64,000 bases of DNA from Roseateles sp966211105 (GTDB lineage: Bacteria; Pseudomonadota; Gammaproteobacteria; Burkholderiales; Burkholderiaceae_C), in assembly GCA_966211105.1 (NCBI GenBank), contig CBIHMU010000010.1, forward strand, positions 1-64,000, read 5' to 3'. Below, piece by piece: positions 33,600-44,664 of the stretch (position 1 is its first letter; each line of letters begins with the position of its first letter). Under the pieces are notes generated by a model. It was given only the letters and a program-made list of their open reading frames with translations, did no database searches and was not told the origin of the DNA. A program made the position numbers and the translations under genes.

Positions 33600-34922
33600 A
33601 TGCGGCAGTGGGCACGATGCCTCTCGGCGATGGCATTGACCTTGGGCGTGGCCCAGGCAGGGTCAGGCGTTGCCGCGCAAACCTCCGCTTCTGCAGCGTC
33701 TCCTTCTGCGGCTCCTTCGACGGCTCCCACCGCAGTCACCACCACGCTGACCGTTGCCGCCTTCCCCGCCATCGACGAGATCGTGCGCAGCGCGCTTCCC
33801 GCCTGGAAGGCGCTGCATCCCGACGTCGACGTGAAGATCGTGAGCCGCGAGCTCAACGACCACCACACCGCGATGACGACGGCGCTGTCGACCGCCAAGG
33901 GCCTGCCCGACGTGATGGCGCTGGAGATCGGTTATCTCGGCCGCTTCGCGCAGGGCACCGGGCTCGAGGACCTGTCCGGACCGCCCTACAACCTGAGCGC
34001 CGACAAGTCGCGCTTCGTCGCCTACGCCTTCGACCAGGCGACCACGCCCAAGGGCGCGGTGCTCGCCGTGCCGACCGACATCGGTCCCGGCGCCCTGCTC
34101 TACCGCACCGACCTGCTGGCCAAGGCGGGACTCAAGGAATGCGACCTGACCGGCAGCTGGGAAGGCTACGTCGCCGCCGGCGTGAAGATCAAGGCGGCGA
34201 CCGGCGCCTACCTGATGGCCCATGCCCGCGACATGAAGGACATCCTCATCCGCACCGGCCTGGAGCCGGGCGAGGGCCTGTTCTTCGACAAGGACTCCCG
34301 CCCGCTGGTGAACACGCCGCGCTTCGTCCGCGCCTTCGAGCTGGCCCGCGCGGTGCGCCGTCAGCAGCTCGACGCCAAGGTCATCGCCTGGTCCTCCGAC
34401 TGGTCCGAAGGCTTCAAGCGCGGCGGCATCGCGACACAGATGTCGGGCGCCTGGCTGGCCGGCCACCTGAACACCTGGCTCGCGCCCAGCACCCGCGGGA
34501 AGTGGCGTTCGGCGCAACTCCCCGAAGGCGCCTTCGCGGCCTACGGCGGCACCTTCTTCGCCATCGCCCGCCATGGCGACGCGGCCCGCAAGCCGATGGC
34601 CTACGAGTTCATCCGCTTCATGACGATGAACCGCACGCAGCAGCTCGCGGCCTTCAAGGCGCAGGACGCCTTCCCCGCGCTGATCGACGCGCAGACCGAT
34701 CCCTTCTACGACCTGCCCCTGCCCTTCCTCGGTGGCCAGCAGGCCCGCCGCGACTGGCGCGAGGCCGCCGACCAAATCCGCGCCTTCCCCGTGCACAAGC
34801 AGGACAACTTCGCCAAGGAAGTGATCGACACCGAACTCGACAAGGTGCTCGACCGCGGCAAGGACATCCCGACCGCCCTGGCCGACGCGCAGCGCCTGCT
34901 GCTGCTGCGCGCGCACCGCTGA
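33600..34922 (+). CDS. ABC sugar importer, periplasmic solute-binding protein
   Basis: This 440-residue family-1 binding protein has a signal peptide (MRQWARCLSAMALTLGVAQA) and then a low-complexity Ser/Ala/Pro stretch before TLTVAAFPAIDEIVRSALPA. Typical features are KGLPDVMALEIGYLGRFA, AVPTDIGPGALLYRTDLLAK and AYGGTFFAIARHG. It lacks a lipobox. It starts the importer operon and is followed by two permeases, GH1 and the ATPase. The substrate is probably a beta-linked oligosaccharide by the GH1 context. Confidence 0.9.
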   Translation: MRQWARCLSAMALTLGVAQAGSGVAAQTSASAASPSAAPSTAPTAVTTTLTVAAFPAIDEIVRSALPAWKALHPDVDVKIVSRELNDHHTAMTTALSTAKGLPDVMALEIGYLGRFAQGTGLEDLSGPPYNLSADKSRFVAYAFDQATTPKGAVLAVPTDIGPGALLYRTDLLAKAGLKECDLTGSWEGYVAAGVKIKAATGAYLMAHARDMKDILIRTGLEPGEGLFFDKDSRPLVNTPRFVRAFELARAVRRQQLDAKVIAWSSDWSEGFKRGGIATQMSGAWLAGHLNTWLAPSTRGKWRSAQLPEGAFAAYGGTFFAIARHGDAARKPMAYEFIRFMTMNRTQQLAAFKAQDAFPALIDAQTDPFYDLPLPFLGGQQARRDWREAADQIRAFPVHKQDNFAKEVIDTELDKVLDRGKDIPTALADAQRLLLLRAHR

Positions 34923-34937
34923 CCCGGAACCACGACG

Positions 34938-35873
34938 ATGAGCTTCCGCCTCCCACAGGCCCTGCGCCTCTCGCCCCGCTACGCGCCGTACGCGCTGCTG
35001 GCGCCCTTCCTGCTGCTGTTCGTGGTCTTCGGGCTGTTCCCGCTGATGTTCTCGCTGTACCTCGCGTTCCACAGCTGGGAGCCGACCAGCGGCCTGGGCG
35101 CGATGCACTGGGTCGGGCTGGACAACTTCGCCTTTGCGCTGCAGGACGAATGGTTCTGGAAGTCGCTGCGCAACACCGGCTGGCTCGCGGTCGCCTCGGG
35201 CGTGCCGCAGCATCTGGTCGCGATCCCGCTCGCCACCTTCCTGCACCTCGCCTTCAAGCGCTGGCGCAACCCGATGGTCGGCGCCTACTTCCTGCCCTAC
35301 ATCACCTCGTCGGTCGCCATCGCGATCCTGTTCAGCTCGCTGTTCTCCACCGACTACGGCCTGATCAACCTCGCCATCGCCACGGTGCGCGAGGTCCCGC
35401 TGCTCGGCCACCTCGTGCCGCAGGCCGCCGTCGACTGGCTCAACGACCCCGACGCGCTCAAGCCCGCCATCTCGATGATCGTGTTCTGGCGCTACGTCGG
35501 CTTCAACGTCGTGCTCTACCTGGCCGCGCTGCAGACCATCCCGCCCGACCTCTACGAGGCCGCGACCATGGACGGCGCCAGCCGCCTGCAGCAGTTCTTC
35601 CACATCACGCTGCCCAGCCTGCGGCCCATGATCTTCTTCGGCGTGACGCTGAGCGTCATCGGCGGGCTGCAGCTGTTCGAGGAACCCTTCATCCTCACCG
35701 GCGGCAAGGGCGGCTCCGACCAGGCCGGCATGAGCGCGGCCGTCTACCTGTACCGCAACGCGTTCGACTTCAACGACTTCGGCGCCGCCAGCGCGATGTC
35801 GTGGCTGCTGTTCTTCATCGTGGCCGCGCTGACGTGGCTCACCAACCGTGCGTTCCGGCGCAAGGACGACTGA
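34938..35873 (+). CDS. ABC sugar importer permease 1 (MalF/UgpA type)
   Basis: This 311-residue protein has six hydrophobic spans and the EAA loop YEAATMDGASRLQQFFHITL near residue 210. It begins 15 bases after the binding-protein stop. The N-terminus (YAPYALLAPFLLLFVVFGLF) is a normal first span. Together with the next permease it forms the membrane channel. Confidence 0.93.
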   Translation: MSFRLPQALRLSPRYAPYALLAPFLLLFVVFGLFPLMFSLYLAFHSWEPTSGLGAMHWVGLDNFAFALQDEWFWKSLRNTGWLAVASGVPQHLVAIPLATFLHLAFKRWRNPMVGAYFLPYITSSVAIAILFSSLFSTDYGLINLAIATVREVPLLGHLVPQAAVDWLNDPDALKPAISMIVFWRYVGFNVVLYLAALQTIPPDLYEAATMDGASRLQQFFHITLPSLRPMIFFGVTLSVIGGLQLFEEPFILTGGKGGSDQAGMSAAVYLYRNAFDFNDFGAASAMSWLLFFIVAALTWLTNRAFRRKDD

Positions 35874-35894
35874 GGGCCGACCCCGAGCAACGCC

Positions 35895-36767
35895 ATGAGC
35901 ACCACGATGCACGCCCCCTTCGACGCCGCCGCGCCTCAAGCCGCGCCGCCGCCGCGCATGACCGCCTGGGCCGCCTACCTGCTGGTGGGCGCCGGGGCGC
36001 TGATCATGCTGGCGCCGTTCTATTTCATGTTCGTCTTCGCGACGCACTCGCGCACCGAGATCTTCAGCCTGCCGCCGCCGATGTGGTTCGGCGACGACTT
36101 CCTCGCCAACGTCGAGATCCTCACCAAGCGCCTGCCCTTCTGGCGCAACCTGGGCCTGAGCCTGTACGTGGGCATCTGCAACACCGGCCTGACGCTGCTG
36201 TTCTGCTCGATGGGCGGCTATGCCTTCGCGATGTACGAGTTCCGCTTCAAGAAGGCGCTGTTCGGTCTGGTGATGGGCACCATGCTGCTGCCCAGCTTCA
36301 TGAACATGATCCCGAGCTTCATGATCATGGATCTGCTCGGCTGGATCGATCAGCCGCGCGCGCTCTACATCCCCGGCGCGGCCAGCGCCTTCGGCATCTT
36401 CCTGATGCGCCAGTTCATCGGTTCCGCCGTGCCGCGCGAGCTGGTGGAGGCCGCGCGCATGGACGGCTGCGGGGAACTGGGCATCTACGCCCGCATCGTG
36501 CTGCCGCTGCTCAAGCCGGCGCTGGGCACGCTGGGGCTGATCACCTTCATCTCCTCCTGGAACAACTTCATCGGGCCGCTGGTCGTCATGCGCTCGCCCG
36601 ACATGTACACGCTGCCGCTGGCGCTGCGATCGCTGCAGAGCCCGGTGGACACCGAATGGGGCGCGCTGATGGCCGGATCCGCCATCGCGACGCTGCCGTT
36701 GATCGTGCTCTTCGTCCTGTGCTCGCGGCAGCTCATCTCGGGCCTGACCGTCGGCGCGGTGAAGTGA
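35895..36767 (+). CDS. ABC sugar importer permease 2 (MalG/UgpE type)
   Basis: This 290-residue protein has six spans and the EAA loop VEAARMDGCGELGIYARIVL. A Pro/Ala-rich N-terminus (APFDAAAPQAAPPPRMTAW) precedes the first span. It starts 21 bases after permease 1 ends. The C-terminus ISGLTVGAVK is typical of the family. Confidence 0.93.
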   Translation: MSTTMHAPFDAAAPQAAPPPRMTAWAAYLLVGAGALIMLAPFYFMFVFATHSRTEIFSLPPPMWFGDDFLANVEILTKRLPFWRNLGLSLYVGICNTGLTLLFCSMGGYAFAMYEFRFKKALFGLVMGTMLLPSFMNMIPSFMIMDLLGWIDQPRALYIPGAASAFGIFLMRQFIGSAVPRELVEAARMDGCGELGIYARIVLPLLKPALGTLGLITFISSWNNFIGPLVVMRSPDMYTLPLALRSLQSPVDTEWGALMAGSAIATLPLIVLFVLCSRQLISGLTVGAVK

Positions 36768-36814
36768 CGCCCGACGCCTGCGCCTCTCCTCCAACACCTA
36801 GAACAACACCCTCG

Positions 36815-38248
36815 ATGTCATCTGCCACCACTGCCCCGTCCGTCGCCGCGTCCACCGCGGCGTCCGCCTCCGCGAGTGCCGCTTCAACGGCACTCCCGAC
36901 GGCCGCCGCCAAGGACTTCCCCGCCGACTTCATCTGGGGCGTCGCCACGAGCGCCTTCCAGATCGAGGGCGCGCATGACGCCGACGGCAAGGGACCGTCG
37001 ATCTGGGACACCTTCTGCCGCCAGCCCGACGTGATCGCGGACGGCAGCAACGGCGACGTCGCCTGCGAGCACTACGCGCGCTGGGAGGAGGACCTGGACC
37101 TGATCCAGGGCCTGGGCGTTGACGCCTACCGCTTCTCGGTGTCCTGGCCGCGCGTGATGCCCACGGGCCAGGGTGACTGGAACGAGGCCGGCCTCGCGTT
37201 CTACGAGAAGCTGGTCGACGGCCTGCTCGCCCGCGGCATGAAGCCCTACCTGACGCTCTACCACTGGGATCTGCCGCAGGCGCTGCAGGACATCGGCGGC
37301 TGGGGCAACCGCGTCACCGTCGAGCGCTTCGTCGAGTACGCGGTCGGCATCGCGAAGCGCCTGGGCGACAAGGTCGCCTCCATCGCCACGCACAACGAGC
37401 CCTGGGTCGTCGCGCAGCTCGGCCATGAGTCCGGCGTCTTCGCCCCCGGCATCAAGGATCGCAAGATCGCCGCGCAGGTCTCCCATCACCTGCTGCTCAG
37501 CCACGGCCTGGCGGTGAGCGCGATGCGCGCGCTGAACGTCAAGGCCTCGCTGGGCATCGTGCTGAACATGGCGCCGATGTACCCCGCGACGGAATCCGAC
37601 GCCGACCGCACCGCGGCCCGCCTCGAGGACGGCAAGCTGCGCCGCTGGTACATGGATCCGATCTTCGAAGGCCGGTATCCGCAGGACGTGCTGGACCATC
37701 TCGGCCATGACGCGCCCTACATCGAGGCCGGCGACATGGCGAAGATCCAGGTGCCCGTCGATTTCGTGGGCATCAACTACTACTCGCGCGGCATGATCAG
37801 CGCGGCCGGTCCGGTCGACAGCAAGACCAGCGGACTGGAGCTGACCGACATGGGCTGGGAGATCTATCCGCAGGGACTGACCGATCTGCTGGTGTCCATC
37901 AAGCAGGACTACCCCGGCGCGAAGCGCCTGTACGTGACGGAGAACGGCGGCGCTTTCCCCGATCCGGTCGGTGCCGACGGCCAGGTGCACGACGCCGACC
38001 GCACGCGCTACCTCGACACGCACATCGCCGCCGTCGGCGAGGCGATCGCGCAGGGCGTGCCCATGGGCGGCTACATGGTGTGGAGCCTGATGGACAACTT
38101 CGAATGGGCGTCGGGCTACGCCAAGCGCTTCGGTATCGTGCACGTGGACTACGCGACGCAGCAGCGCACGCTCAAGGACAGCGCGCTCGCGTACCGGGAT
38201 TTTGTGTTGCAACAGGTATCGCAACGGCGCGCCGCGCGCCAAGGCTGA
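36815..38248 (+). CDS. GH1 beta-glucosidase
   Basis: This 477-residue enzyme hydrolyses beta-glucosides or short beta-glucans, probably in the cytoplasm, releasing glucose. GH1 marks are DFIWGVATSAFQIEGA, THNEPW with acid/base Glu195, VTENGG with nucleophile Glu376, and MDNFEWASGY near the C-terminus. A Ser/Ala/Thr-rich N-terminal stretch of about 40 residues precedes the barrel; it is not a signal peptide. It lies between permease 2 and the ATPase. No ribosome site is striking before 36815, so the start is judged by the ATG. Confidence 0.95.
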   Translation: MSSATTAPSVAASTAASASASAASTALPTAAAKDFPADFIWGVATSAFQIEGAHDADGKGPSIWDTFCRQPDVIADGSNGDVACEHYARWEEDLDLIQGLGVDAYRFSVSWPRVMPTGQGDWNEAGLAFYEKLVDGLLARGMKPYLTLYHWDLPQALQDIGGWGNRVTVERFVEYAVGIAKRLGDKVASIATHNEPWVVAQLGHESGVFAPGIKDRKIAAQVSHHLLLSHGLAVSAMRALNVKASLGIVLNMAPMYPATESDADRTAARLEDGKLRRWYMDPIFEGRYPQDVLDHLGHDAPYIEAGDMAKIQVPVDFVGINYYSRGMISAAGPVDSKTSGLELTDMGWEIYPQGLTDLLVSIKQDYPGAKRLYVTENGGAFPDPVGADGQVHDADRTRYLDTHIAAVGEAIAQGVPMGGYMVWSLMDNFEWASGYAKRFGIVHVDYATQQRTLKDSALAYRDFVLQQVSQRRAARQG

Positions 38249-38261
38249 TCGGGAGACCGTC

Positions 38262-39347
<1,086 letters not shown>

Positions 39348-39360
39348 GCCGCGACGCTTT

Positions 39361-39383
39361 CGACGGTCTCCTCGCGAGACCGT
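39361..39383. terminator. Hairpin after the importer operon
   Basis: GACGGTCTC-CTCGC-GAGACCGTC is a perfect 9-bp stem just after the ATPase gene. No T tract follows; a weak or factor-dependent terminator is likely. Confidence 0.45.
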
Positions 39384-39460
39384 CCCGGCCGGCTTCCGTG
39401 CGCGGAGACCGGCCCCGATTCCAGCAGTACCCCCGCGCCCGTGTGGCGCGAAACCCCTCG

Positions 39461-39477
39461 CTAGGGAAAGTCAGTAG
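39461..39477 (+). promoter_or_regulatory. CTAGGG-type site upstream of the TonB receptor
   Basis: CTAGGGAAAGTCAGTAG resembles sites at 20977 (minus strand) and 10425. It is 28 bases upstream of the LacI operator. Confidence 0.4.
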
Positions 39478-39504
39478 AGGTCCGGTGGCTGAAGCAGATA
39501 AATT

Positions 39505-39520
39505 CTGAAAGCGCTTTCAG
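39505..39520. promoter_or_regulatory. LacI-type operator CTGAAAGCGCTTTCAG
   Basis: A perfect 16-bp palindrome sharing its 14-bp core with the site at 33556; about 100 bases before the TonB receptor start. It puts receptor and importer under one regulator. Confidence 0.85.
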
Positions 39521-39620
39521 AGTTACTGCCGAATACACGGATCCAGCTTGCCCTGCAGACAATCGGGCCCGCCATCGCATGGGGGTCAAGGCCAAGACTG
39601 AGAGATAACAAGGAGACAAG

Positions 39621-42600
39621 ATGAAGCACGTCCACCCCACCCGACAGCGGCAGGTCCGCGGCCCGCAACGTCAGCCCGTCGCGGCCGCCTGCGCCCTGTT
39701 GTTCTTCGCCGCTGCCGCGCATGCGCAGCAGGCCCCCGCCGCGCCTGAGTCGGCCGCCTCCGAAGCCCAGCGCAAGGCCGACGCGACGATCGACACCGTC
39801 GTCGTCACCGGCATCCGGCAGTCGCTGGACACCTCGCTGAACCTCAAGCGCCAGCAACGCGGCGTGGTCGACGGCATCGTGGCCGAGGACATCGGCAAGT
39901 TCCCCGACACCAACCTGGCCGAATCGATGCAGCGCATCTCGGGCGTGTCGATCGACCGCTCGATGGGCGAAGGCTCCAAGGTCACCGTGCGCGGTGTCGG
40001 CCCCGACTTCAACCTGGTGCTGCTGAACGGCCGCCAGATGCCGGCCTCGACCATCGAGGCGACGGGCCCGTCCAACTCGCGCGCCTTCGACTTCGCCAAC
40101 CTGGCCTCGGAATCGATCTCCGCGCTGGAGGTCTTCAAGACCAGCCGCGCCAGCACGCCGACCGGCGGCATCGGCGCGACCATCAACATCAAGACCGCGC
40201 GCCCGCTGGACACCAAGAAGACGGTGGCCAGCATCGGCGTGAAGGCGGTGCACGACGGCGGCAACTCGCGCCTGCCCGAGAACCTCAAGGGCGACAGCGT
40301 GACGCCGGAAGTCTCCGGCATCTACAGCACGACCTTCGCCGACGGCATGTTCGGCGTGGCCCTGACCGGCAGCTTCCAGAAGCGCGACCTCGGCTACAAC
40401 AGCGCCGGCGTGCCCAACGGCTGGCTGCCGTTCAAGGGCGACGAGGGCGGCTGGGGATCGATCCCGCAGGCGGGCCAGCCGGGCTCCGAGCGCATCACCA
40501 ACCGCCCGGGTCCGACCGACGTCTACTCGGTGCCGCAGAACCTCAACTACAACATGAACGGGGTGAGCCGCGAGCGCACCAACGGCCAGTTGACGCTGCA
40601 GTTCGCGCCCACCAAGTCGCTGACGGCGACGATGGACTACACGGCGTCCCAGAACAAGATCCACACGCGTCGCAACGACGTGTCGGCGTGGTTCAACTTC
40701 GGACCGTCGACCAGTTCGTGGACCAACGGCCCGGTGTCCGGCCCGCTGAGCTACAGCGAGACCATCGACGGCGTGAACAACCCGGCCGACATCGCCATGG
40801 GCGGCGCGGACTTCGCGACCAAGGCCAAGAACCAGTCGCTGGGCTTCAACCTCGACTGGAAGGCCACCGACAAGCTGCGCTTCGAGTTCGACGCGCACCA
40901 TTCGACGTCCACCACCGGCGCCGACAGCCCCTGGGGCACGAACAACGTCATCGGCACGGCCAGCTACACCCGCGGCACCACGACGGTGGACTTCACCAAG
41001 GACCTGCCGATCCTGATGATCGACGGCGTGGCCGATCCGGCCAAGCAGCTGGTGACGGGCTCGTCCTTCCGCAACAGCTACATGAAGTCGCAGGTCGACC
41101 AGCAGCAGGTGCGCGGCAACTGGAAGATCAGCGACGAGTCCAAGCTGGACTTCGGCATCGGCCTGTCCAAGGTGAAGAACCGCTCCGCGTATTCGAACGT
41201 GCAGCTCGACACCTGGGGCGGCGCCACCAGCGCGGCCGACTATCCGGACAACGTCTGGCTGCCGCAGAACCTGCACAGCTACTTCGGCAACATCAGCGGC
41301 GGCAACGATCCGCGCCTGTTCAGCCAGTTCTACACCTTCGACTTCGCCACGGTGCGCAACCTCGCCGCCGCCGCCGCGGCGGCCGCCAAGGCGGCCAATC
41401 CGGCCAGCCCGCTGTCGGCCGAGAAGTACCTGGCGTCCAACGTCTTCGACACCGACCGCCGCACGCAGGAGAAGTCCAGCAGCGCCTACGCCGAGTACAC
41501 CCGCGACTGGGAGCTGCTGGTGCCGATGAGCGCCACGGTGGGCATGCGTTTCGAGAAGACCAAGGTCACCTCCAGCGCGCTGGTGCCGACCGCCACCAGC
41601 ATCAGCTGGGGCTCCAACAACGAGCTGACGGTGCACAAGGGCACGCCGGGCTTCACGACGCTGGACGGCAGCTACAAGTACTGGCTGCCCAGCATCGACT
41701 GGGATGCCGACCTGACCGACAAGCTGAAGCTGCGCGCCAGCTACGGCACGTCCATCGGCCGTCCGGGCTGGGATGCGATCCAGGGCGGGCAGACCCTCAA
41801 CGACCTGGCGCGCCCGAACGGCGGCACCGGCTCGCAGGGCAACCCGGGGCTGAAGCCGCTGAAGTCGAAGAACATCGACTTCTCGCTGGAGTACTACTAC
41901 GCGCCGTCGAGCTATGTCGCGGCCGGCTACTTCCGCAAGAACATCTCGAACTACATCGGCTCCACGCTGGTCAACGAGACGCCGTTCAACCTGCACACGC
42001 CGATCGGCGGCGCGTACTACCAGGCCGCGCAGACCACCGGCGCGTGCAACGGCGACATCACCTGCATCCGCGACTACATCCTCAACAACTTCAACGGCCA
42101 GCCGGGCGTGACGAAGACGGGGACCGCGAACGGCCATGCGACCGGCGACATCGTCGGCCAGCCGGGCGATCCGGTGGCCAACTTCCAGATCACGGTGCCG
42201 GCCAACACGCGGTCCAACAGCCTGAGCGGCTTCGAGCTGAACGTGCAGCACGCGTTCGGACGCAGCGGCTTCGGCGTGGCGGCGAACTACACGAAGGTGA
42301 AGTCCGGACTGAAGTACGACAACATGAGCATCGACCAGCAGTACGCGCTGGTCGGCCTCAGCGATTCGGCCAACCTGGTGGGCTTCTACGAGAACAGCAC
42401 CTTCAGCATCCGCGTGGCCTACAACTGGCGCGACAAGTTCCTGGCCGCCGTGAACGACGGCAACACGCTGGGACGCTCGGCGCCGATCTACACGGAACCG
42501 TACTCGCAGGTGGACCTGAGCCTGGGCTACAACTTCAGCGACAAGCTGAGCTTCCAGGCCGAGGCGATCAACCTGGGCGATTCGATCCTGCGTCAGCACG

Positions 42601-42677
42601 GCCGGACCTCGCAGGAGGTCTACTCGGTGACGCAGACCGGCCGACGCTACATGGTCGGCATGCGCTACAAGTTCTGA
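39621..42677 (+). CDS. TonB-dependent outer-membrane receptor (Caulobacter type, carbohydrate)
   Basis: This 1018-residue receptor has a signal peptide (ending AHAQ), a TonB box region (DTVVVTGIRQSL), a plug (DIGKFPDTNLAESMQRISGV, SIDRSMGEGSKVTVRGVGPD, NLVLLNGRQMP) and a large beta barrel ending RRYMVGMRYKF. This subtype takes up oligosaccharides in Caulobacter, Xanthomonas and relatives. GGAGAC lies close before the ATG. A perfect terminator follows. It is co-regulated with the importer by the shared operator. Confidence 0.95.
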   Translation: MKHVHPTRQRQVRGPQRQPVAAACALLFFAAAAHAQQAPAAPESAASEAQRKADATIDTVVVTGIRQSLDTSLNLKRQQRGVVDGIVAEDIGKFPDTNLAESMQRISGVSIDRSMGEGSKVTVRGVGPDFNLVLLNGRQMPASTIEATGPSNSRAFDFANLASESISALEVFKTSRASTPTGGIGATINIKTARPLDTKKTVASIGVKAVHDGGNSRLPENLKGDSVTPEVSGIYSTTFADGMFGVALTGSFQKRDLGYNSAGVPNGWLPFKGDEGGWGSIPQAGQPGSERITNRPGPTDVYSVPQNLNYNMNGVSRERTNGQLTLQFAPTKSLTATMDYTASQNKIHTRRNDVSAWFNFGPSTSSWTNGPVSGPLSYSETIDGVNNPADIAMGGADFATKAKNQSLGFNLDWKATDKLRFEFDAHHSTSTTGADSPWGTNNVIGTASYTRGTTTVDFTKDLPILMIDGVADPAKQLVTGSSFRNSYMKSQVDQQQVRGNWKISDESKLDFGIGLSKVKNRSAYSNVQLDTWGGATSAADYPDNVWLPQNLHSYFGNISGGNDPRLFSQFYTFDFATVRNLAAAAAAAAKAANPASPLSAEKYLASNVFDTDRRTQEKSSSAYAEYTRDWELLVPMSATVGMRFEKTKVTSSALVPTATSISWGSNNELTVHKGTPGFTTLDGSYKYWLPSIDWDADLTDKLKLRASYGTSIGRPGWDAIQGGQTLNDLARPNGGTGSQGNPGLKPLKSKNIDFSLEYYYAPSSYVAAGYFRKNISNYIGSTLVNETPFNLHTPIGGAYYQAAQTTGACNGDITCIRDYILNNFNGQPGVTKTGTANGHATGDIVGQPGDPVANFQITVPANTRSNSLSGFELNVQHAFGRSGFGVAANYTKVKSGLKYDNMSIDQQYALVGLSDSANLVGFYENSTFSIRVAYNWRDKFLAAVNDGNTLGRSAPIYTEPYSQVDLSLGYNFSDKLSFQAEAINLGDSILRQHGRTSQEVYSVTQTGRRYMVGMRYKF

Positions 42678-42721
42678 TCGCCGCGGCGATGTGATCTCCT
42701 GGCCAGCTCCGATGGCCATTC

Positions 42722-42767
42722 GCCCGGCGCGCGATGCCTTCACCGGTCCCGCGCGCCGGGCTGTTTT
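42722..42767 (+). terminator. Intrinsic terminator after the TonB receptor
   Basis: Stem GCCCGGCGCGCG/CGCGCGCCGGGC, 12 bp, with a 16-base loop, followed by CTGTTTTT. The clearest terminator in the window. Confidence 0.9.
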
Positions 42768-42833
42768 TCAAGCCCCCGGCCTCCTTGGGCTTCCCCTCTT
42801 CCCGGGCGGACGACGTTCCGCCACCATCGCCCC

Positions 42834-43619
42834 ATGACCTCAGTCCTCCTGAACAGCCGCGACCACGCCGCGATGCGCGTGGTCACCCGCCGGGGCACGG
42901 CCTACGGCGACGGCGCGATCCTGGCGCCGCTCTTCCCCGCCGAGTTCCGCAACGCGCAGGCGCACTACCCGATCGTCTTCCGCGACGACGGCGCGGGCGG
43001 CCTGTACCCAGTGGCGCTCTTCGGCCTGGTGGAGGGCCGCAACCTGTTCCTGGCGCATGCCGGATCCGAGACGGTCTGGGACGCGCACTACCTGCCCTGG
43101 TCGGTCGAGCGGCAGCCTTTCATGATCGGGCGGACGGCGGCACCGGCCGCATCGGGCGCTCCGGGCGCTCTGGGCGGCTCGGCCGGTCCGGCCGGTTCGG
43201 CGGATGACGGGGATGCTCTGCAGCTGCACGTCGATCTCGCGCATCCGCGCGTCCGACTGGCCGAGGACGACGACGCGGCGCTCTTCGACGAACACGGCCG
43301 GCCGACCGAGCTGGTGGAGCGCACCGCCTCGCTGCTGCGCGCGATCCACGAGGGCATGCTGGCGCTGCCGGCCTTCATGGATGCGCTGCTGACGCATCGG
43401 CTGCTCGAATCCTTCGTGCTGGACATCGAGGCCGAGGACGGCGGCGTCGCGCGCATCGCCGGCTTCCAGGCCATCCACGAGGAACGGCTGGCGGCGCTCG
43501 ACGCCGAGGCCCTGGGCGCGCTGCATCGCGCCGGTTTCCTGGAGCCGATCTACATGGCGGTCGCCTCGATGGCGCAGTTGCGCGGCCTCATCGAACGGCA
43601 TCGCCGCTCGGGGTCGTGA
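42834..43619 (+). CDS. SapC-family protein
   Basis: This 261-residue SapC-like protein has YPIVFRDDGAGGLYPVALFG, VWDAHYLPWSVERQPFMI, ERTASLLRAIHEGMLALPAF and LHRAGFLEPIYMAVASMAQL. It is typical of genes found behind TonB receptors of this type; its role there is not known. A Gly/Ala/Ser/Pro insert at about 100-125 is built of degenerate 9-bp units. No signal peptide. It begins after the terminator at 42722, so it may have its own promoter. Confidence 0.85.
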   Translation: MTSVLLNSRDHAAMRVVTRRGTAYGDGAILAPLFPAEFRNAQAHYPIVFRDDGAGGLYPVALFGLVEGRNLFLAHAGSETVWDAHYLPWSVERQPFMIGRTAAPAASGAPGALGGSAGPAGSADDGDALQLHVDLAHPRVRLAEDDDAALFDEHGRPTELVERTASLLRAIHEGMLALPAFMDALLTHRLLESFVLDIEAEDGGVARIAGFQAIHEERLAALDAEALGALHRAGFLEPIYMAVASMAQLRGLIERHRRSGS

Positions 43620-43655
43620 GGCCGCTGCCATGACGGCGACCACGGAGCCGATGAC

Positions 43656-44654
43656 GTGAAGCCGATCCGCGAGATCGTGGCGACGCCGGGACGCCTGCCG
43701 GACGACCTGCTCCAGGTCGCCGAACCGGTCGTGCTGCGCGGCATCGTCGCGCACTGGCCGATGGTGGAAGCGGCGCGGCGTTCCGACCGCGCGGCGGTCG
43801 ACTACCTGCGCCAGTGCTGGCGCGACGAGCCGGTCGCCATCATGACGGGTCCGCCCGAGATCGAGGGCCGGTTCTTCTACAACGCGGACTTCAGCGGCTT
43901 CAACTTCGGGCGTCACGACGCGCCGCTGCCCGCGGTGATGGAAGCCCTGCTCGAACTCCGGCGCGATCCGCGACCGCCCTGCTTCTATGTGGGGTCGACG
44001 ACGGTGGACACCTGTCTGCCGGGATTCCGCGCGCACAACGACCTCGACGTCGGTCATCCCGATCCGCTGGTCAGCGTGTGGCTGGGCAATCGCAGCCGCA
44101 TCGCGGCCCACTACGACCTGCCTGACAACGTCGCCTGCGTGGTCGCCGGACGGCGTCGCTTCACGCTGTTTCCACCGGACCAGCTGGCGAATCTCTACGT
44201 CGGTCCGCTCGACTTCACGCCGGCCGGACAGCCGGTGAGCCTGGTCGATCTGAAGCGGCCCGATCTCGACCGCTACCCGCGTTTCGCCGACGCCTTGGCC
44301 AACGGCCAGGAGGCCGTGCTCGAGGCCGGCGACGCGCTGTACATCCCCAGCATGTGGTGGCATCACGTGGAGGCGCTGGAAGGCTTCAACGTGCTCATCA
44401 ACTACTGGTGGCGCCAGTCCCCCGACCACATGGATTCGCCGGTGGCCGCGCTGATGCTGGCGCTGCTGACGATGCGCGATCTGCCGCCGACGCAGCGCAA
44501 GGCCTGGGAGGGGATCTTCGATCACTACGTCTTCCACGCCGACGACGAGACCGCGGCCCACATTCCCCCGGCGGCCCGGCACGCGCTGGCGCCGCTGAGC
44601 GCCGACGGCGCGTCGCATCTGCGCGCCCACCTGATCAAACGCCTGCAACGCTGA
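43656..44654 (+). CDS. Cupin-8 (JmjC-like) domain protein
   Basis: This 332-residue protein has the double-stranded beta-helix features of cupin-8: EPVVLRGIVAHWPMVE, SRIAAHYDLPDNVACVVAGR with the HxD pair, RRFTLFPPDQLANLYVGPLD and ALYIPSMWWHHVEAL with the distal His. An iron and 2-oxoglutarate dioxygenase activity is possible. It is followed after 10 bases by the halogenase-like gene, and the pair is a recurring companion of this TonB receptor type. Confidence 0.88.
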   Translation: MKPIREIVATPGRLPDDLLQVAEPVVLRGIVAHWPMVEAARRSDRAAVDYLRQCWRDEPVAIMTGPPEIEGRFFYNADFSGFNFGRHDAPLPAVMEALLELRRDPRPPCFYVGSTTVDTCLPGFRAHNDLDVGHPDPLVSVWLGNRSRIAAHYDLPDNVACVVAGRRRFTLFPPDQLANLYVGPLDFTPAGQPVSLVDLKRPDLDRYPRFADALANGQEAVLEAGDALYIPSMWWHHVEALEGFNVLINYWWRQSPDHMDSPVAALMLALLTMRDLPPTQRKAWEGIFDHYVFHADDETAAHIPPAARHALAPLSADGASHLRAHLIKRLQR

Positions 44655-44664
44655 GGACCTCCTC

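Noticed and set aside
33608..38248. A 1546-codon open frame running across the binding protein and both permeases into GH1.
   Set aside because: Only the last 478 codons are a real gene (GH1). The rest is a GC-rich shadow of well-supported genes in other frames.
39471..42743. Minus-strand frame of 1090 codons opposite the TonB receptor.
   Set aside because: Shadow; the receptor has a full set of TonB-receptor motifs.
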